Assembly (NCBI RefSeq): GCF_018917525.1
Contig: NZ_JAHLOS010000025.1
Span: 1-64,000, forward strand
Direction: 5' to 3'
Length of the DNA stretch: 64,000 nt
From: Enterococcus raffinosus
GTDB lineage: Bacteria > Bacillota > Bacilli > Lactobacillales > Enterococcaceae
Within the stretch, counting starts at the first letter, position 1. Every line of letters begins with the position of its first letter. Shown here in pieces: positions 53,210-63,013 of this stretch. The translations under genes and the position numbers were made by a program. Below the pieces are notes generated by a model, which was not told where the DNA came from, made no database searches, and worked only from the letters and a program-made list of their open reading frames with translations.

Positions 53210-54574
53210 ATGAAACAAATTAAACAATATCAAAACGAAAAAGTATTAGTCTTAGGATTAGCGAAGAGTGGATTTAGTGCGGCCAAGTTGTTGAATGACT
53301 TGGGCGCACTTGTTACGGTCAACGACGGAAAACCGTTTGAAGAAAACCCAGAGGCTCAAGGGTTATTGGAACAAGGTGTGCGGGTGATCACTGGGCATCA
53401 TCCGATCGAGCTGCTAGATGAGGATTTTTCTTTAATGGTGAAAAACCCTGGTATTCCTTATGACAATCCATTAGTAGCTAAAGCAGAGGAATTGCATATC
53501 CCAATCTTGACCGAAGTGGAGTTGGCTTATCAAGTCGCTGAATGTCCAATCGTTGGTATTACCGGAACGAATGGCAAGACGACGACCACCACCATGATCG
53601 GTCTATTGTTGAATCAAGAACGTACTGCTGGGAAAGCCCATCTCGCTGGTAATATTGGCTTTCCTGCCAGTGAAGTGGCTGCTAAAGCATCAGCTGAAGA
53701 TGATATAGTAATGGAATTGTCAAGTTTCCAATTGATGGGGATTGAAACATTTAAACCACAGATCGCTGTCATTACTAATATTTACGAGGCACATTTGGAC
53801 TATCATAAAACACGTGAAAATTATGTGGCCGCGAAGTGGTCAATCCAAGAAAATATGAGAGCAGATGATTATTTAGTTTTAAACTGGAATTCAGAAGAAT
53901 TGCAGGCAATGAGTAAACAAACTAAGGCTCAAATCATTCCTTTTTCATCGAAAGAAAAACTTGAAAATGGAGCTTATTCTATTGATGGGAGTCTTTATTA
54001 TAAGCAAGAAAAAATCATGGATGCTTCTGAATTGGGAGTGCCAGGCGCTCATAATATTGAGAATGCCTTAGCAGCGATTGCCGTTGCGAAGTTAAAAGGA
54101 GTTTCAAATGATGGAATTCGTTCTGCGTTGAGTAATTTTCATGGGGTTCCTCATCGTACGCAATACGTTACCACAATTAATGGTCGTAAGTTTTACAATG
54201 ATTCAAAAGCGACTAATAGTTTAGCAACAGAAATGGCGTTAAGCGGATTTGATAATGAACAGTTGATCCTGCTTGCTGGTGGATTGGATCGTGGAAATGG
54301 ATTTGATGAACTGATCCCGTCACTTGAAGGAGTCAAAGCGATTTTACTTTTTGGAGAAACAAAAGATAAATTAGCCGAAACGGCTGAACGAGCAGGAATC
54401 AGAACAATTATTATGACTTCAAATGTTGAAACGGCGGTTCCTTTAGCCTATGAACAAAGTGAAGCAGGTGATAGTATCTTGTTATCTCCCGCGAATGCAA
54501 GCTGGGATCAATACCCTAGTTTTGAAATCCGTGGAGACAAATTTATGCACGCTGTTAAGCAATTAGAAAAGTAG
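53210..54574 (+). CDS. murD: UDP-MurNAc-L-alanine:D-glutamate ligase MurD
   Basis: A 454-residue Mur ligase with Rossmann N-domain, central ATP-binding domain ([14 protein letters not shown]) and C-terminal domain ([25 protein letters not shown]). It adds D-Glu to the stem peptide. GTAGGAGAT precedes the ATG. Confidence 0.97.
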   Translation: MKQIKQYQNEKVLVLGLAKSGFSAAKLLNDLGALVTVNDGKPFEENPEAQGLLEQGVRVITGHHPIELLDEDFSLMVKNPGIPYDNPLVAKAEELHIPILTEVELAYQVAECPIVGITGTNGKTTTTTMIGLLLNQERTAGKAHLAGNIGFPASEVAAKASAEDDIVMELSSFQLMGIETFKPQIAVITNIYEAHLDYHKTRENYVAAKWSIQENMRADDYLVLNWNSEELQAMSKQTKAQIIPFSSKEKLENGAYSIDGSLYYKQEKIMDASELGVPGAHNIENALAAIAVAKLKGVSNDGIRSALSNFHGVPHRTQYVTTINGRKFYNDSKATNSLATEMALSGFDNEQLILLAGGLDRGNGFDELIPSLEGVKAILLFGETKDKLAETAERAGIRTIIMTSNVETAVPLAYEQSEAGDSILLSPANASWDQYPSFEIRGDKFMHAVKQLEK

Positions 54575-54583
54575 GGAAATGAA

Positions 54584-55675
54584 ATGAGAATACTTGTTAC
54601 AGGCGGCGGCACGGGCGGACATATTTATCCAGCCTTAGCGTTTATCCGTTACGTACAAAAAATCCAACCTGATTCAGAGTTTTTATATGTAGGAACGCAT
54701 CGAGGGTTGGAAAATAAGATCGTGCCTGAGACAGGCATCTCTTTTAAAACAATCAAAATCCAAGGCTTTAAGCGAAAACTTTCGCTTGATAACGTCAAAA
54801 CTGTCCAGTTATTTATTGAAAGTATTAAACGTTCGAAAGAAATCTTACGAGAGTTCAAACCAGATGTTGTGATTGGTACAGGTGGATATGTTTCTGGTTC
54901 AGTTGTTTACGCAGCAGCACGGATGAAAATCCCGACAATCGTTCATGAACAAAATAGCGTTCCGGGAATTACAAACAAATTTCTCAGTCGCTTTGCTGAT
55001 CGAGTTGGGATTAGTTTTCCAGATGCTGCACAATATTTTCCAGAGAATAAAACTGTCTTAGTTGGAAATCCGCGAGCCCAAGAAGTGGTGACCAGTGGAA
55101 AGTCAGAAGTATTAGAACAATATGGTCTGTTGCCAGACATTCCGACTGTCTTAATTTTTGGTGGGAGCCAAGGAGCGCTCAAGATAAATCAAGCGGTTAT
55201 TCAAGCACTACCTAAGTTTTCACAGAAAGAATATCAAGTGTTATATGCTTCTGGTGATCGTTATTATAATGAAATAGCAGAAAAATTTGATATCGAAAAA
55301 ATCAATCATAACCTGTCACTTCAACCGTATATCAAAAATATGACAGACGTTATGGCAAATGTTGATTTACTGATTGGACGTGCTGGAGCAACTTCAATCG
55401 CAGAACTTACGGCTTTAGGATTGCCAGCTATTCTCATTCCCAGTCCTTATGTCACTAATGATCATCAAACGAAAAATGCTCAGAGTCTTGTCAACGCCGG
55501 AGCTGTCAAAATGATCACTGATTCTGACTTAACTGGGGAAAAATTAGTAGAAGCAGTAGATGAAATTATGAATGATCCCGATAAAAAGGCTATGATGGCG
55601 AAAGCTTCACGTCAAGAGGGCATCCCAGATGCAGCAGAGCGACTGTGGTCATTGGTCAATGACATTGTAAAATAA
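54584..55675 (+). CDS. murG: GlcNAc transferase MurG (lipid II synthesis)
   Basis: A 363-residue GT-B glycosyltransferase. N-terminal [30 protein letters not shown], and [14 protein letters not shown] mark acceptor and donor sites; [15 protein letters not shown] binds UDP-GlcNAc. Peripheral membrane enzyme. Nine bases after murD. Confidence 0.97.
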   Translation: MRILVTGGGTGGHIYPALAFIRYVQKIQPDSEFLYVGTHRGLENKIVPETGISFKTIKIQGFKRKLSLDNVKTVQLFIESIKRSKEILREFKPDVVIGTGGYVSGSVVYAAARMKIPTIVHEQNSVPGITNKFLSRFADRVGISFPDAAQYFPENKTVLVGNPRAQEVVTSGKSEVLEQYGLLPDIPTVLIFGGSQGALKINQAVIQALPKFSQKEYQVLYASGDRYYNEIAEKFDIEKINHNLSLQPYIKNMTDVMANVDLLIGRAGATSIAELTALGLPAILIPSPYVTNDHQTKNAQSLVNAGAVKMITDSDLTGEKLVEAVDEIMNDPDKKAMMAKASRQEGIPDAAERLWSLVNDIVK

Positions 55676-55682
55676 TTATTTT

Positions 55683-55698
55683 GGAGGTGAGGACCATT
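55683..55698 (+). promoter_or_regulatory. divIB: ribosome site pointing to an ATT start of divIB
   Basis: GGAGGTGA at 55683-55690 is followed 8 bases after its core by ATT (55696-55698), in frame with DivIB. TTG 55681 lies before the site and GTG 55687 is inside it; the first in-frame ATG would remove about 30 residues. Confidence 0.55.
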
Positions 55699-56796
55699 AG
55701 TCGTGAAGAGTTTCCAGAAGAAAGCAAAGAGAATCATCAAGTAGAAAAACCAAAGCAAGAGAACTTGACCCCTTGGCAGTTAGCAAATATGGAGTACTTG
55801 AAACAAAAAGCGCTCGAAAAGGGCGAGCCAGTGGAGCAGGTAACAACTTCAGAAGAGGCTAATGAAATATCTAGCACTGATGGACCAGCCGAAGAAAAGA
55901 TAGAAGAGACCGAAAAAGATGAATCTATTGCTTCACAGTCTGAAATTGAAGAGACTGAGATGGAGGACGTTCCAAATGGACCCAAAAATGGTTCATTTTT
56001 AGAACGGTTGCCTAATATCAAACATGAGCGCAATCGACGACTCGTAAAGAGATCCTTGATTTTAATTGGATTATTTTCAATCCCAGCCTTATTATTATTG
56101 TATTACATATCACCATTAGCTAAGTTAGGCGGTGTGAGTGTAAAAGGTAACGAGAAAATTTCAACGGAGATAATTGAAAAAGAATTGAATTTTAGCGTTG
56201 GTGACAATCTTTGGACTCAATATTTTGATCGTAAAGATAACGTAAAAAATTTGAAAAAACGAGAATTGCAAATTGAAAATGCAGAGGTTCGCTTGGATGG
56301 AATCAATCATTTTGAGGTAGAGGTAAAAGAATATCCGGAAGTCGCATACCTAGAGAATGATGGAAAGTATTCTCCTGTTATTTCAAATGGAAAAATTATT
56401 CCGATTGAAGTAGAAAAGAGTGACGGAGATCTACCTATTTTAGAAAGTTTTACCGGCTCTAAACGAATTCTAAAAGTGCTTGAAGGCTACAAAAAATTAT
56501 CTGAAGAGGTTAAACAAGGAATATCTCAGATTAAATATGCTCCAACGAATGAAAATAAGGAATTATTGGAAATTTTCATGAACGATGGGAATAAGGTTTT
56601 GGTCAGTATCAACGATTTAGGAAATAAGATGAAGTATTATCCCCAAATTGCTAAGGAAATGAACGACAAAGGAATCAAGGGGATTGTAGATATGGAGGCA
56701 GGAATTTACAGCTATCCGTATACTGAAAATTCAACTGCTGAGGAATCAGCACAAAACTCAACAGATCAATCTGGAACCGCCGTTGTAAATGATTAA
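55696..56796 (+). CDS. divIB: cell division protein DivIB (FtsQ)
   Basis: A bitopic division protein of about 366 residues: long acidic cytoplasmic region (about 1-112), one membrane helix (about 118-136), POTRA domain with FtsQ-type beta domain (about 140-345) and a Ser/Thr/Asn tail. It forms a complex with FtsL and DivIC. The likely start is a rare ATT; 55681 (TTG) is the alternative. Confidence 0.88.
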   Translation: MSREEFPEESKENHQVEKPKQENLTPWQLANMEYLKQKALEKGEPVEQVTTSEEANEISSTDGPAEEKIEETEKDESIASQSEIEETEMEDVPNGPKNGSFLERLPNIKHERNRRLVKRSLILIGLFSIPALLLLYYISPLAKLGGVSVKGNEKISTEIIEKELNFSVGDNLWTQYFDRKDNVKNLKKRELQIENAEVRLDGINHFEVEVKEYPEVAYLENDGKYSPVISNGKIIPIEVEKSDGDLPILESFTGSKRILKVLEGYKKLSEEVKQGISQIKYAPTNENKELLEIFMNDGNKVLVSINDLGNKMKYYPQIAKEMNDKGIKGIVDMEAGIYSYPYTENSTAEESAQNSTDQSGTAVVND

Positions 56797-56961
56797 ATTT
56801 ATTACAAGAAAATGTTGAATCTTCTTTTTCATTCTAGGCAAAATGTGTTAAAATTGAAGGCAGTGAATTACTTGCAAAAAATTATATTTCATGCTTAACA
56901 GTAAGTTAAAATATTACATCTGAATAAAGCATTTATTTGAAAATAGGAGGGAATCCCATTC
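56797..56961 (+). promoter_or_regulatory. AT-rich spacer with a probable internal promoter for ftsAZ
   Basis: 165 bases, the longest gap inside the cluster. It contains TGTGTTAAAAT (extended -10, near 56847) and TTGCAA with a distant TTAACA. A separate ftsA-ftsZ promoter is common here; the exact site is not decided. Confidence 0.4.
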
Positions 56962-58287
56962 ATGGCAAAAGCAGGAATGTATGTAGGCCTTGATATCGGG
57001 ACAACATCGATAAAAGTTGTTGTTGCCGAGTACATCGATAGCCAAATGAATATCATTGGTGTTGGAAACGCAAAATCAGAAGGAATCAACCGTGGGATTA
57101 TCGTAGATATCGATAAAACAGTACAGGCGATTCAACGAGCAGTAAAACAGGCCGAGGAAAAAGCTGGGATTCAGATTAAAAGTGTCAGCGTTGGACTACC
57201 TGCTAACTTGTTAGAAGTCGAACCTTGTCAGGGTATGATCGCTGTTAATAATGAGTCAAAAGAGATTATGGATGAAGATGTTCGTAATGTCGCCTCAGCA
57301 GCAATGGTTCGTTCAGTTCCTCCTGAAAGACAAATCGTTGCGCTACTGCCTCAAGAATTTACCGTTGACGGATTTGAAGGCATTAAAGATCCGCGAGGAA
57401 TGATTGGTGTTCGTCTTGAAATGTTTGGATTAGTATTTACTGGTCCAAAGACGATCATTCATAATATTACAAAATGTGTTGAAAAGGCAGGATTGTCGGT
57501 TGTTGAAACAGTAATTACATCCTTGGCTTTAACAGAGTCTATTTTATCTGATGGTGAAAAAGACTTTGGCACGATTGTGATTGATATGGGTGGTGGACAA
57601 ACAACGACAGCAGTTATGCATGATAAACAGTTGAAGTTCACACATGTGGATCAAGAAGGTGGAGAGTTTGTTACTAAGGATATCTCTATTGTTTTAAATA
57701 CTTCTTTTAATAATGCTGAGGCATTGAAAATCAATTATGGAGATGCTTATCCAAGTCGGACATCTGCCGACGAAGATTTTCCAGTTGATGTTATTGGTAA
57801 AACAGATCCTGTTAAAGTTGATGAACGATATTTGGCTGAAATTATCGAAGCACGCTTGGAACAAATCTTCCGCAAAGCAAAAGAGGCTTTAGATGAAATC
57901 GAAGCACTTGATTTGCCAGGTGGGGTTGTCCTAACTGGTGGAGCGGCAAGTTTACCAGGTGTGGTTGATTTAGCGGAAGACATTTTTGGAACCACAGTTA
58001 AATTGCATGTCCCAAATCAAATGGGATTGAGAAATCCAGTTTTCACAAATGTCATTAGTATCGTCAATTATTCAGCTGAATTAAGCGACGTTTACCATTT
58101 GGCTAAATCAGCGGTTACGGGAGAAAAAGTTTCCTTATCTGCTTCACCACAAACTAATGCTGTTTCAACAGCACCTGTGTATGACGATTATGAAGCATCA
58201 ACTGATTATGAAGAAGAAACGAAACCAAAAAATGAAGAAAAAGTAACCGGGAAGATTAAAGACTTCTTCTCTAATATTTTTGATTAA
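56962..58287 (+). CDS. ftsA: cell division protein FtsA
   Basis: A 441-residue actin-like ATPase that anchors FtsZ to the membrane. YVGLDIGTTSIKVVVAEY (phosphate 1), VIDMGGGQTT (phosphate 2), VLTGGAASLPGV (adenosine) and a C-terminal amphipathic helix after a linker (GKIKDFFSNIFD). GGAGGGAA precedes the ATG. Confidence 0.97.
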   Translation: MAKAGMYVGLDIGTTSIKVVVAEYIDSQMNIIGVGNAKSEGINRGIIVDIDKTVQAIQRAVKQAEEKAGIQIKSVSVGLPANLLEVEPCQGMIAVNNESKEIMDEDVRNVASAAMVRSVPPERQIVALLPQEFTVDGFEGIKDPRGMIGVRLEMFGLVFTGPKTIIHNITKCVEKAGLSVVETVITSLALTESILSDGEKDFGTIVIDMGGGQTTTAVMHDKQLKFTHVDQEGGEFVTKDISIVLNTSFNNAEALKINYGDAYPSRTSADEDFPVDVIGKTDPVKVDERYLAEIIEARLEQIFRKAKEALDEIEALDLPGGVVLTGGAASLPGVVDLAEDIFGTTVKLHVPNQMGLRNPVFTNVISIVNYSAELSDVYHLAKSAVTGEKVSLSASPQTNAVSTAPVYDDYEASTDYEEETKPKNEEKVTGKIKDFFSNIFD

Positions 58288-58308
58288 CTTGTAGGAGGAA
58301 TAGAAAAC

Positions 58309-59547
58309 ATGGAATTCTCAATAGATAACAATATTAACGAAGGTGCTGTTATTAAAGTTATCGGTGTTGGCGGTGGCGGTGGCAATGCTATCAACCGTAT
58401 GATCGAGGAAAACGTTAAAGGCGTTGAATTTATCGCATCAAACACTGATGTTCAAGCACTTAAAAATTCAAAAGCAGAAACAGTGATTCAATTAGGTCCT
58501 AAATACACTCGTGGTTTGGGCGCAGGTTCACAACCAGAAGTTGGTCAAAAATCGGCTGAAGAAAGTGAACAAGCTATTCGTGATGCATTAGAAGGCGCAG
58601 ATATGGTCTTTATCACAGCCGGGATGGGCGGCGGTACTGGTACTGGCGCAGCTCCAATCGTGGCGAAAATCGCAAAAGATCTGGGCGCTTTAACTGTCGG
58701 CGTTGTTACACGTCCATTCAGCTTTGAAGGACCAAAACGTGGACGCTTCGCAGCAGAAGGAATTTCAGCGTTGAAGGAAAATGTTGATACTTTATTGATC
58801 ATCTCAAATAACCGCCTACTTGAAGTAGTTGATAAGAAAACGCCAATGCTTGAAGCATTCCGCGAAGCAGATAATGTTTTACGTCAAGGTGTTCAAGGTA
58901 TTTCAGATTTGATTACAGCCCCAGGCTATGTGAACTTGGACTTTGCTGATGTGAAAACTGTAATGGCAAATCAAGGGACAGCTTTAATGGGTATTGGTGT
59001 CGCAAGTGGCGAAGATCGTGTTGTTGAGGCAACGAAAAAAGCGATTTCTTCTCCATTACTAGAAACCTCTATTGATGGTGCTGAACAAGTTCTATTAAAT
59101 ATCACTGGTGGATTAGATATGACTTTGTTCGAAGCACAAGATGCTTCTGATATTGTTGCAAGTGCAGCAACAGGCGATGTTAATATTATTCTCGGTACAT
59201 CAATTAGCGAAGAACTAGGCGATGAAATTCGAGTTACAGTAATTGCGACTGGAATCGATCCAACAAAAAAGGAGCGTAAGGCTACACGTAACACACAACG
59301 TGCTAGTCAAATCCAATCAGTTCCACAAAAACAAAATTTAGATATTGAACCTGCAAGAAGCAATGACGGTCAGTCTGCTTTTGGTGAATGGGATATCCGC
59401 AAGGAAGAAAACATCCGTCCTAAAGTTGAAGAAACACAATTTGATAACATCGAAAAGAAAGAATTCGAAACATTCAATCGTGAAGAAGTAAAACCTGAAA
59501 AAGACGAAGAACTAGATACACCACCATTCTTTCGCCGTAGAAAATAA
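58309..59547 (+). CDS. ftsZ: cell division protein FtsZ
   Basis: A 412-residue tubulin-like GTPase forming the Z ring. [28 protein letters not shown] (GTP signature) and a core of about 320 residues, then a linker and the C-terminal conserved peptide [10 protein letters not shown] that binds FtsA and SepF. AGGAGGAA precedes the ATG. Confidence 0.98.
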   Translation: MEFSIDNNINEGAVIKVIGVGGGGGNAINRMIEENVKGVEFIASNTDVQALKNSKAETVIQLGPKYTRGLGAGSQPEVGQKSAEESEQAIRDALEGADMVFITAGMGGGTGTGAAPIVAKIAKDLGALTVGVVTRPFSFEGPKRGRFAAEGISALKENVDTLLIISNNRLLEVVDKKTPMLEAFREADNVLRQGVQGISDLITAPGYVNLDFADVKTVMANQGTALMGIGVASGEDRVVEATKKAISSPLLETSIDGAEQVLLNITGGLDMTLFEAQDASDIVASAATGDVNIILGTSISEELGDEIRVTVIATGIDPTKKERKATRNTQRASQIQSVPQKQNLDIEPARSNDGQSAFGEWDIRKEENIRPKVEETQFDNIEKKEFETFNREEVKPEKDEELDTPPFFRRRK

Positions 59548-59561
59548 AAGGGGGAGAGCAC

Positions 59562-60239
59562 ATGATCGCTGAAAACTTGCATAGAATCGAGCAAGAGATT
59601 CAGGAGTCGTGTGCTCTTGCTTCACGTAACCCAGAGGAGATTACTATGGTTGCGGTGACAAAAAGTGTCGACTCCACGAACGCAAATGAACTCGTTGAAC
59701 TAGGTGTGACGGATTTAGCAGAAAATCGAGTAGATAAATTGCTGGATAAAAAGCGAAGTCTTTCAAACTATCAGGAGATCAAATGGCATCTTATTGGTAA
59801 TTTACAGCGTCGCAAGGTAAAATTGATTATAAATGAAATTGATTACTTTCATGCGTTAGACAGTTTACGTTTGGCACAAGAAATACAAAAGCGTGCTGAA
59901 CATCAAATAAAATGTTTTATTGAAGTAAATGTTTCTGGAGAAGAGTCAAAGCATGGTATCAGACCAAATGAACTTCAAACCTTCGTTAAGGAATTAGAGG
60001 GATTAGAGAAAATTCAGGTGATCGGATTAATGACAATGGCGCCATATGAGGCAACGGAGTTAGAGATTCGGAATGTTTTTTCTACTTTGAAACAGCTTCA
60101 AGAAAGTGTGAAGGAACAAGACTTGCAATATGCACCATGCACAGAATTAAGTATGGGAATGAGCCAAGACTTCAAAACGGCAATTGAAGAAGGTGCTACT
60201 TTTGTTCGAATCGGAACGGCACTATTTAAGAAAGGTTAG
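59562..60239 (+). CDS. ylmE: YggS-family PLP-homeostasis protein (YlmE)
   Basis: A 225-residue pyridoxal-phosphate-binding TIM barrel without known catalytic activity. ITMVAVTKSV (Lys that binds PLP), ENRVDKLLDK, WHLIGNLQRRKVK and LSMGMSQDF are intact. Located between ftsZ and sepF as usual. Confidence 0.95.
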   Translation: MIAENLHRIEQEIQESCALASRNPEEITMVAVTKSVDSTNANELVELGVTDLAENRVDKLLDKKRSLSNYQEIKWHLIGNLQRRKVKLIINEIDYFHALDSLRLAQEIQKRAEHQIKCFIEVNVSGEESKHGIRPNELQTFVKELEGLEKIQVIGLMTMAPYEATELEIRNVFSTLKQLQESVKEQDLQYAPCTELSMGMSQDFKTAIEEGATFVRIGTALFKKG

Positions 60240-60248
60240 GTAAAGTTA

Positions 60249-60896
60249 ATGGGAATTAGTCTAGCAAAGATCACTGATTTTTTTGGTTTAGCAGATGATG
60301 ATATGTATGAAGAAGAAGCAGCTGCACCTGCTCCAAAGAAGCAGGTTAGCCGCCCAGTAAGCGCACCTTTGAAGAAAGAACGCGTGGCAACACGTCCTAC
60401 GTATCAAAAGCAGGAACGCTCTCAGGAACGTCCAAAAGAAAGAGTACAGCAGGAAAGGGTTAGCCAACCAGTGGCAGAACCTCAGATCAATCGCAGAGCT
60501 GAAACTGTTGCAAAAAGGGCAGAAAGCATGCCGAAGAAAAGTGAAAAAGTTGTGTCAATGCCTAACAATAACAGCAGGGCGCAACGACTTACACCTAGAA
60601 CAGAAGAAAAGAGAAAAGATCGTATTTCGGTAGTTGAACCGAGAGCTTATAATGAAGCAATGACTATCGCTAAACGCGTAGGTCAAGGCGAGGTGGTCTT
60701 AATCAATTTTCAGTCTTTGGATGAAATGAGAGCTCGTCGTGTAGTGGATTTTCTAACTGGTGCAGTCTTTATGATTGATGGTGATATCAAACGTGTTGGA
60801 AATGAAATGTTTTTGTGTACGCCAACAAATGTCGAAGTTACCAACTCTACGTTAAGCTCCATGGTTGATGACGATATTTACGGATTAGAAATGTAA
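60249..60896 (+). CDS. sepF: cell division protein SepF
   Basis: A 215-residue FtsZ membrane anchor: N-terminal amphipathic helix (GISLAKITDFFG), a long Arg/Lys/Glu/Pro-rich linker (about 20-125), and a C-terminal SepF domain (VVEPRAYNEAMTIAKR, RRVVDFLTGAVFMIDGDI). The linker makes it longer than the ~150-residue Bacillus protein. Confidence 0.95.
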   Translation: MGISLAKITDFFGLADDDMYEEEAAAPAPKKQVSRPVSAPLKKERVATRPTYQKQERSQERPKERVQQERVSQPVAEPQINRRAETVAKRAESMPKKSEKVVSMPNNNSRAQRLTPRTEEKRKDRISVVEPRAYNEAMTIAKRVGQGEVVLINFQSLDEMRARRVVDFLTGAVFMIDGDIKRVGNEMFLCTPTNVEVTNSTLSSMVDDDIYGLEM

Positions 60897-60909
60897 AGGA
60901 GCCACATAG

Positions 60910-61185
60910 TTGAATCTACTTATTACACTTTTTTATTATTTAAATCGACTAGTTTATCTTTATACGATTCTTTTAGTCGTTTATGCATTAATGTCATGGT
61001 TTCCTGGTGCTTACCAGTCTAAATTTGGTCAACTATTAGGTCGAATTTGTGAACCGTTTCTTGATTTATTTCGACGTTTGCCTTTGCAATTTGGCGGAAT
61101 CGATTTTTCTGTAATGGCAGCGATTCTAGCATTAAATATTGCGATGGAGGTTTTACAAAGAATTCTGTACAGTATTATTTACTAA
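60910..61185 (+). CDS. ylmG: YggT-family membrane protein (YlmG)
   Basis: A 91-residue protein with two YggT helices (about 12-32 and 65-88) around FLDLFRRLPLQFGGIDFS. TTG start with AAAGGAG upstream. Family members help septum and osmotic functions; molecular role unclear. Confidence 0.93.
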   Translation: MNLLITLFYYLNRLVYLYTILLVVYALMSWFPGAYQSKFGQLLGRICEPFLDLFRRLPLQFGGIDFSVMAAILALNIAMEVLQRILYSIIY

Positions 61186-61197
61186 GGAGGTGGCAAT

Positions 61198-61980
61198 ATG
61201 AATGCAAATGTCTATCAACATTTTAGACCTGAAGAGCATCCATTTGTTGACAGTGTTGGCGATTGGTTAGAGCAAGTTGAAAGCCAGTACGCTCCTTATC
61301 TGACGAATTTTTTAGATCCTCGGCAAGCCTATATCCTAGAGACTTTGATTCGCGAAAATAGTGAATTGAAATTTTCATTTTATGGTGGCTATGAGCATGC
61401 TGAACGTTGTCGTTGCATGATTTATCCAGAGTATTATGAACCGCAAACCGACGACTTTGAACTTGTGATGATTGAGATCAATTATCCGCAAAAGTTTACT
61501 GAACTTTCCCATGGAAAAATATTAGGGACATTAATGAACGCTGGAATCAAGCGTGATTATTTTGGTGATATTATTTCTGATGGTGATCGCTGGCAAATAT
61601 TTTTAGCGAAAGAATCGGCTAATTATATCGTAGGTCAGGTATCTAAAATTGGTCGTGTAACTGTACATTTAGAGGAACGACCATATACGGATATTATTAT
61701 TCCAAAAGATAGTTGGCTAGAGGAAACTACAACAGCGACTTCCATGCGATTAGATGCGATTATTTCAACAGTTTATAACATCTCACGTCAACGTTCGAAG
61801 CAATTAGTTGAAGCCAGTAAAGTAAAAGTAAACTGGTCAGTCAATGAGCGTCCAGATTATATACTTGATCTATTAGATGTTGTTTCAGTTCGTGGGTTTG
61901 GACGAATTCAGATTCAAGGTTTAGAAGGAAAAACAAAGAAAGAAAAATTCCGTTTGCGCTTAGGCGTTTTACGAAAATAA
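61198..61980 (+). CDS. ylmH: S4-domain RNA-binding protein YlmH
   Basis: A 260-residue protein: N-terminal YlmH-type domain and a C-terminal S4 RNA-binding domain (about 182-235, [19 protein letters not shown]). YlmH binds the ribosome or tRNA during rescue of stalled peptides in Bacillus. AAGGAGGTGG precedes the ATG. Confidence 0.94.
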   Translation: MNANVYQHFRPEEHPFVDSVGDWLEQVESQYAPYLTNFLDPRQAYILETLIRENSELKFSFYGGYEHAERCRCMIYPEYYEPQTDDFELVMIEINYPQKFTELSHGKILGTLMNAGIKRDYFGDIISDGDRWQIFLAKESANYIVGQVSKIGRVTVHLEERPYTDIIIPKDSWLEETTTATSMRLDAIISTVYNISRQRSKQLVEASKVKVNWSVNERPDYILDLLDVVSVRGFGRIQIQGLEGKTKKEKFRLRLGVLRK

Positions 61981-62002
61981 ATTTTATGAGGTGAGCAAAA
62001 AA

Positions 62003-62707
62003 ATGGCATTAACTCCATTAGATATTCAAAACAAAAATTTCTCCACTAAGATGCGTGGATATAACCAAGACGAAGTCGATGATTTTTTAGATATGATTGT
62101 TCGTGACTATGAGGACAGTATCGCTAAAAATCGTGAATTAGAAAAAGCATTGAAGCATTCAGAAGAAAAATTAGAGTATTTCAATGAATTGAAAGAAGCG
62201 TTGAACCAATCAATCGTTGTCGCACAAGATACGGCCGACAAAGTAAAATCTTCAGCAAGTAAAGAATCTGAAGTGATTGTGACTTCTGCGCAAAACCGTG
62301 CGGATGAATTAATTTCTAACGCAATGCAAAAAGCAAACTTATTAACAACGACTGCAGAAGACAAAGCCAAAGAAATTCTAACTGACGCTACTTCTAAGGC
62401 TCGTCAACTAGCTGCTGAAACGAATGACTTGAAGAAGAAGACGCGTGTCTTCCATCAACAATTGCTATTGTTGTTAGAAACACAAATTGATCAAGCACGC
62501 AGCGGCGACTGGGAAGAAGTCTTAAAACCAATGTCTTCATATGTTGGAGATGGACACGAGGTATTGAAGGAAGTTTTAGCGAATGAACTTGACAACGATA
62601 CTGAGAATGCAGTAGACTCAGATGAACCAATCGTCCTTGAGGAACCTCAGGAAGATATGGGCTTAACGATTGATATTCCTGAATTGATTAAATCAGATGA
62701 AGATTAG
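62003..62707 (+). CDS. divIVA: cell division initiation protein DivIVA
   Basis: A 234-residue coiled-coil protein binding curved membranes at the septum and poles. The membrane-binding N-terminus [28 protein letters not shown] is typical; long coiled coils follow and an acidic tail ends the protein. ATG 62003 is 8 bases after GAGGTGAG; a GTG four codons upstream overlaps that site. Confidence 0.95.
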   Translation: MALTPLDIQNKNFSTKMRGYNQDEVDDFLDMIVRDYEDSIAKNRELEKALKHSEEKLEYFNELKEALNQSIVVAQDTADKVKSSASKESEVIVTSAQNRADELISNAMQKANLLTTTAEDKAKEILTDATSKARQLAAETNDLKKKTRVFHQQLLLLLETQIDQARSGDWEEVLKPMSSYVGDGHEVLKEVLANELDNDTENAVDSDEPIVLEEPQEDMGLTIDIPELIKSDED

Positions 62708-62708
62708 A

Positions 62709-62930
62709 AGTCTAGAACAGAAAAGCTGATTAGATTCTTATTAGCGAGCCGATGACAGTGGAAGATCGGCAGACCCTCTAATTGGAAAGATCCTCTAGAT
62801 TATTTCGGTTATGAACGATGAGTAGTAATCGACGCGTCATTGCGTTAATGATGATTAGAGGAAACTTAGGTTTCAAATTTGGGTGGTACCACGACAAGCT
62901 CGTCCCTTTGCGGATAAGCTTGTTTTTTTG
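62709..62930 (+). ncRNA. T-box riboswitch of ileS
   Basis: The leader has a stem I with a GCCGAT...ATCGGC distal arm (62750-62770), candidate isoleucine specifiers ATT (62781-62783) or ATC (62790-62792), the invariant T-box core GGGTGGTACCACG (62881-62893) and a terminator ACAAGCT/AGCTTGT with seven T (62894-62928). Uncharged isoleucyl-tRNA is expected to favour the antiterminator. Confidence 0.93.
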
Positions 62931-63013
62931 TATATATGTATGAAAACAAAGCGAAAATCTAGTAAACAGTGTCGCTAATGTTCAATTTTATAAATAAAAG
63001 GAGACGATCAATA

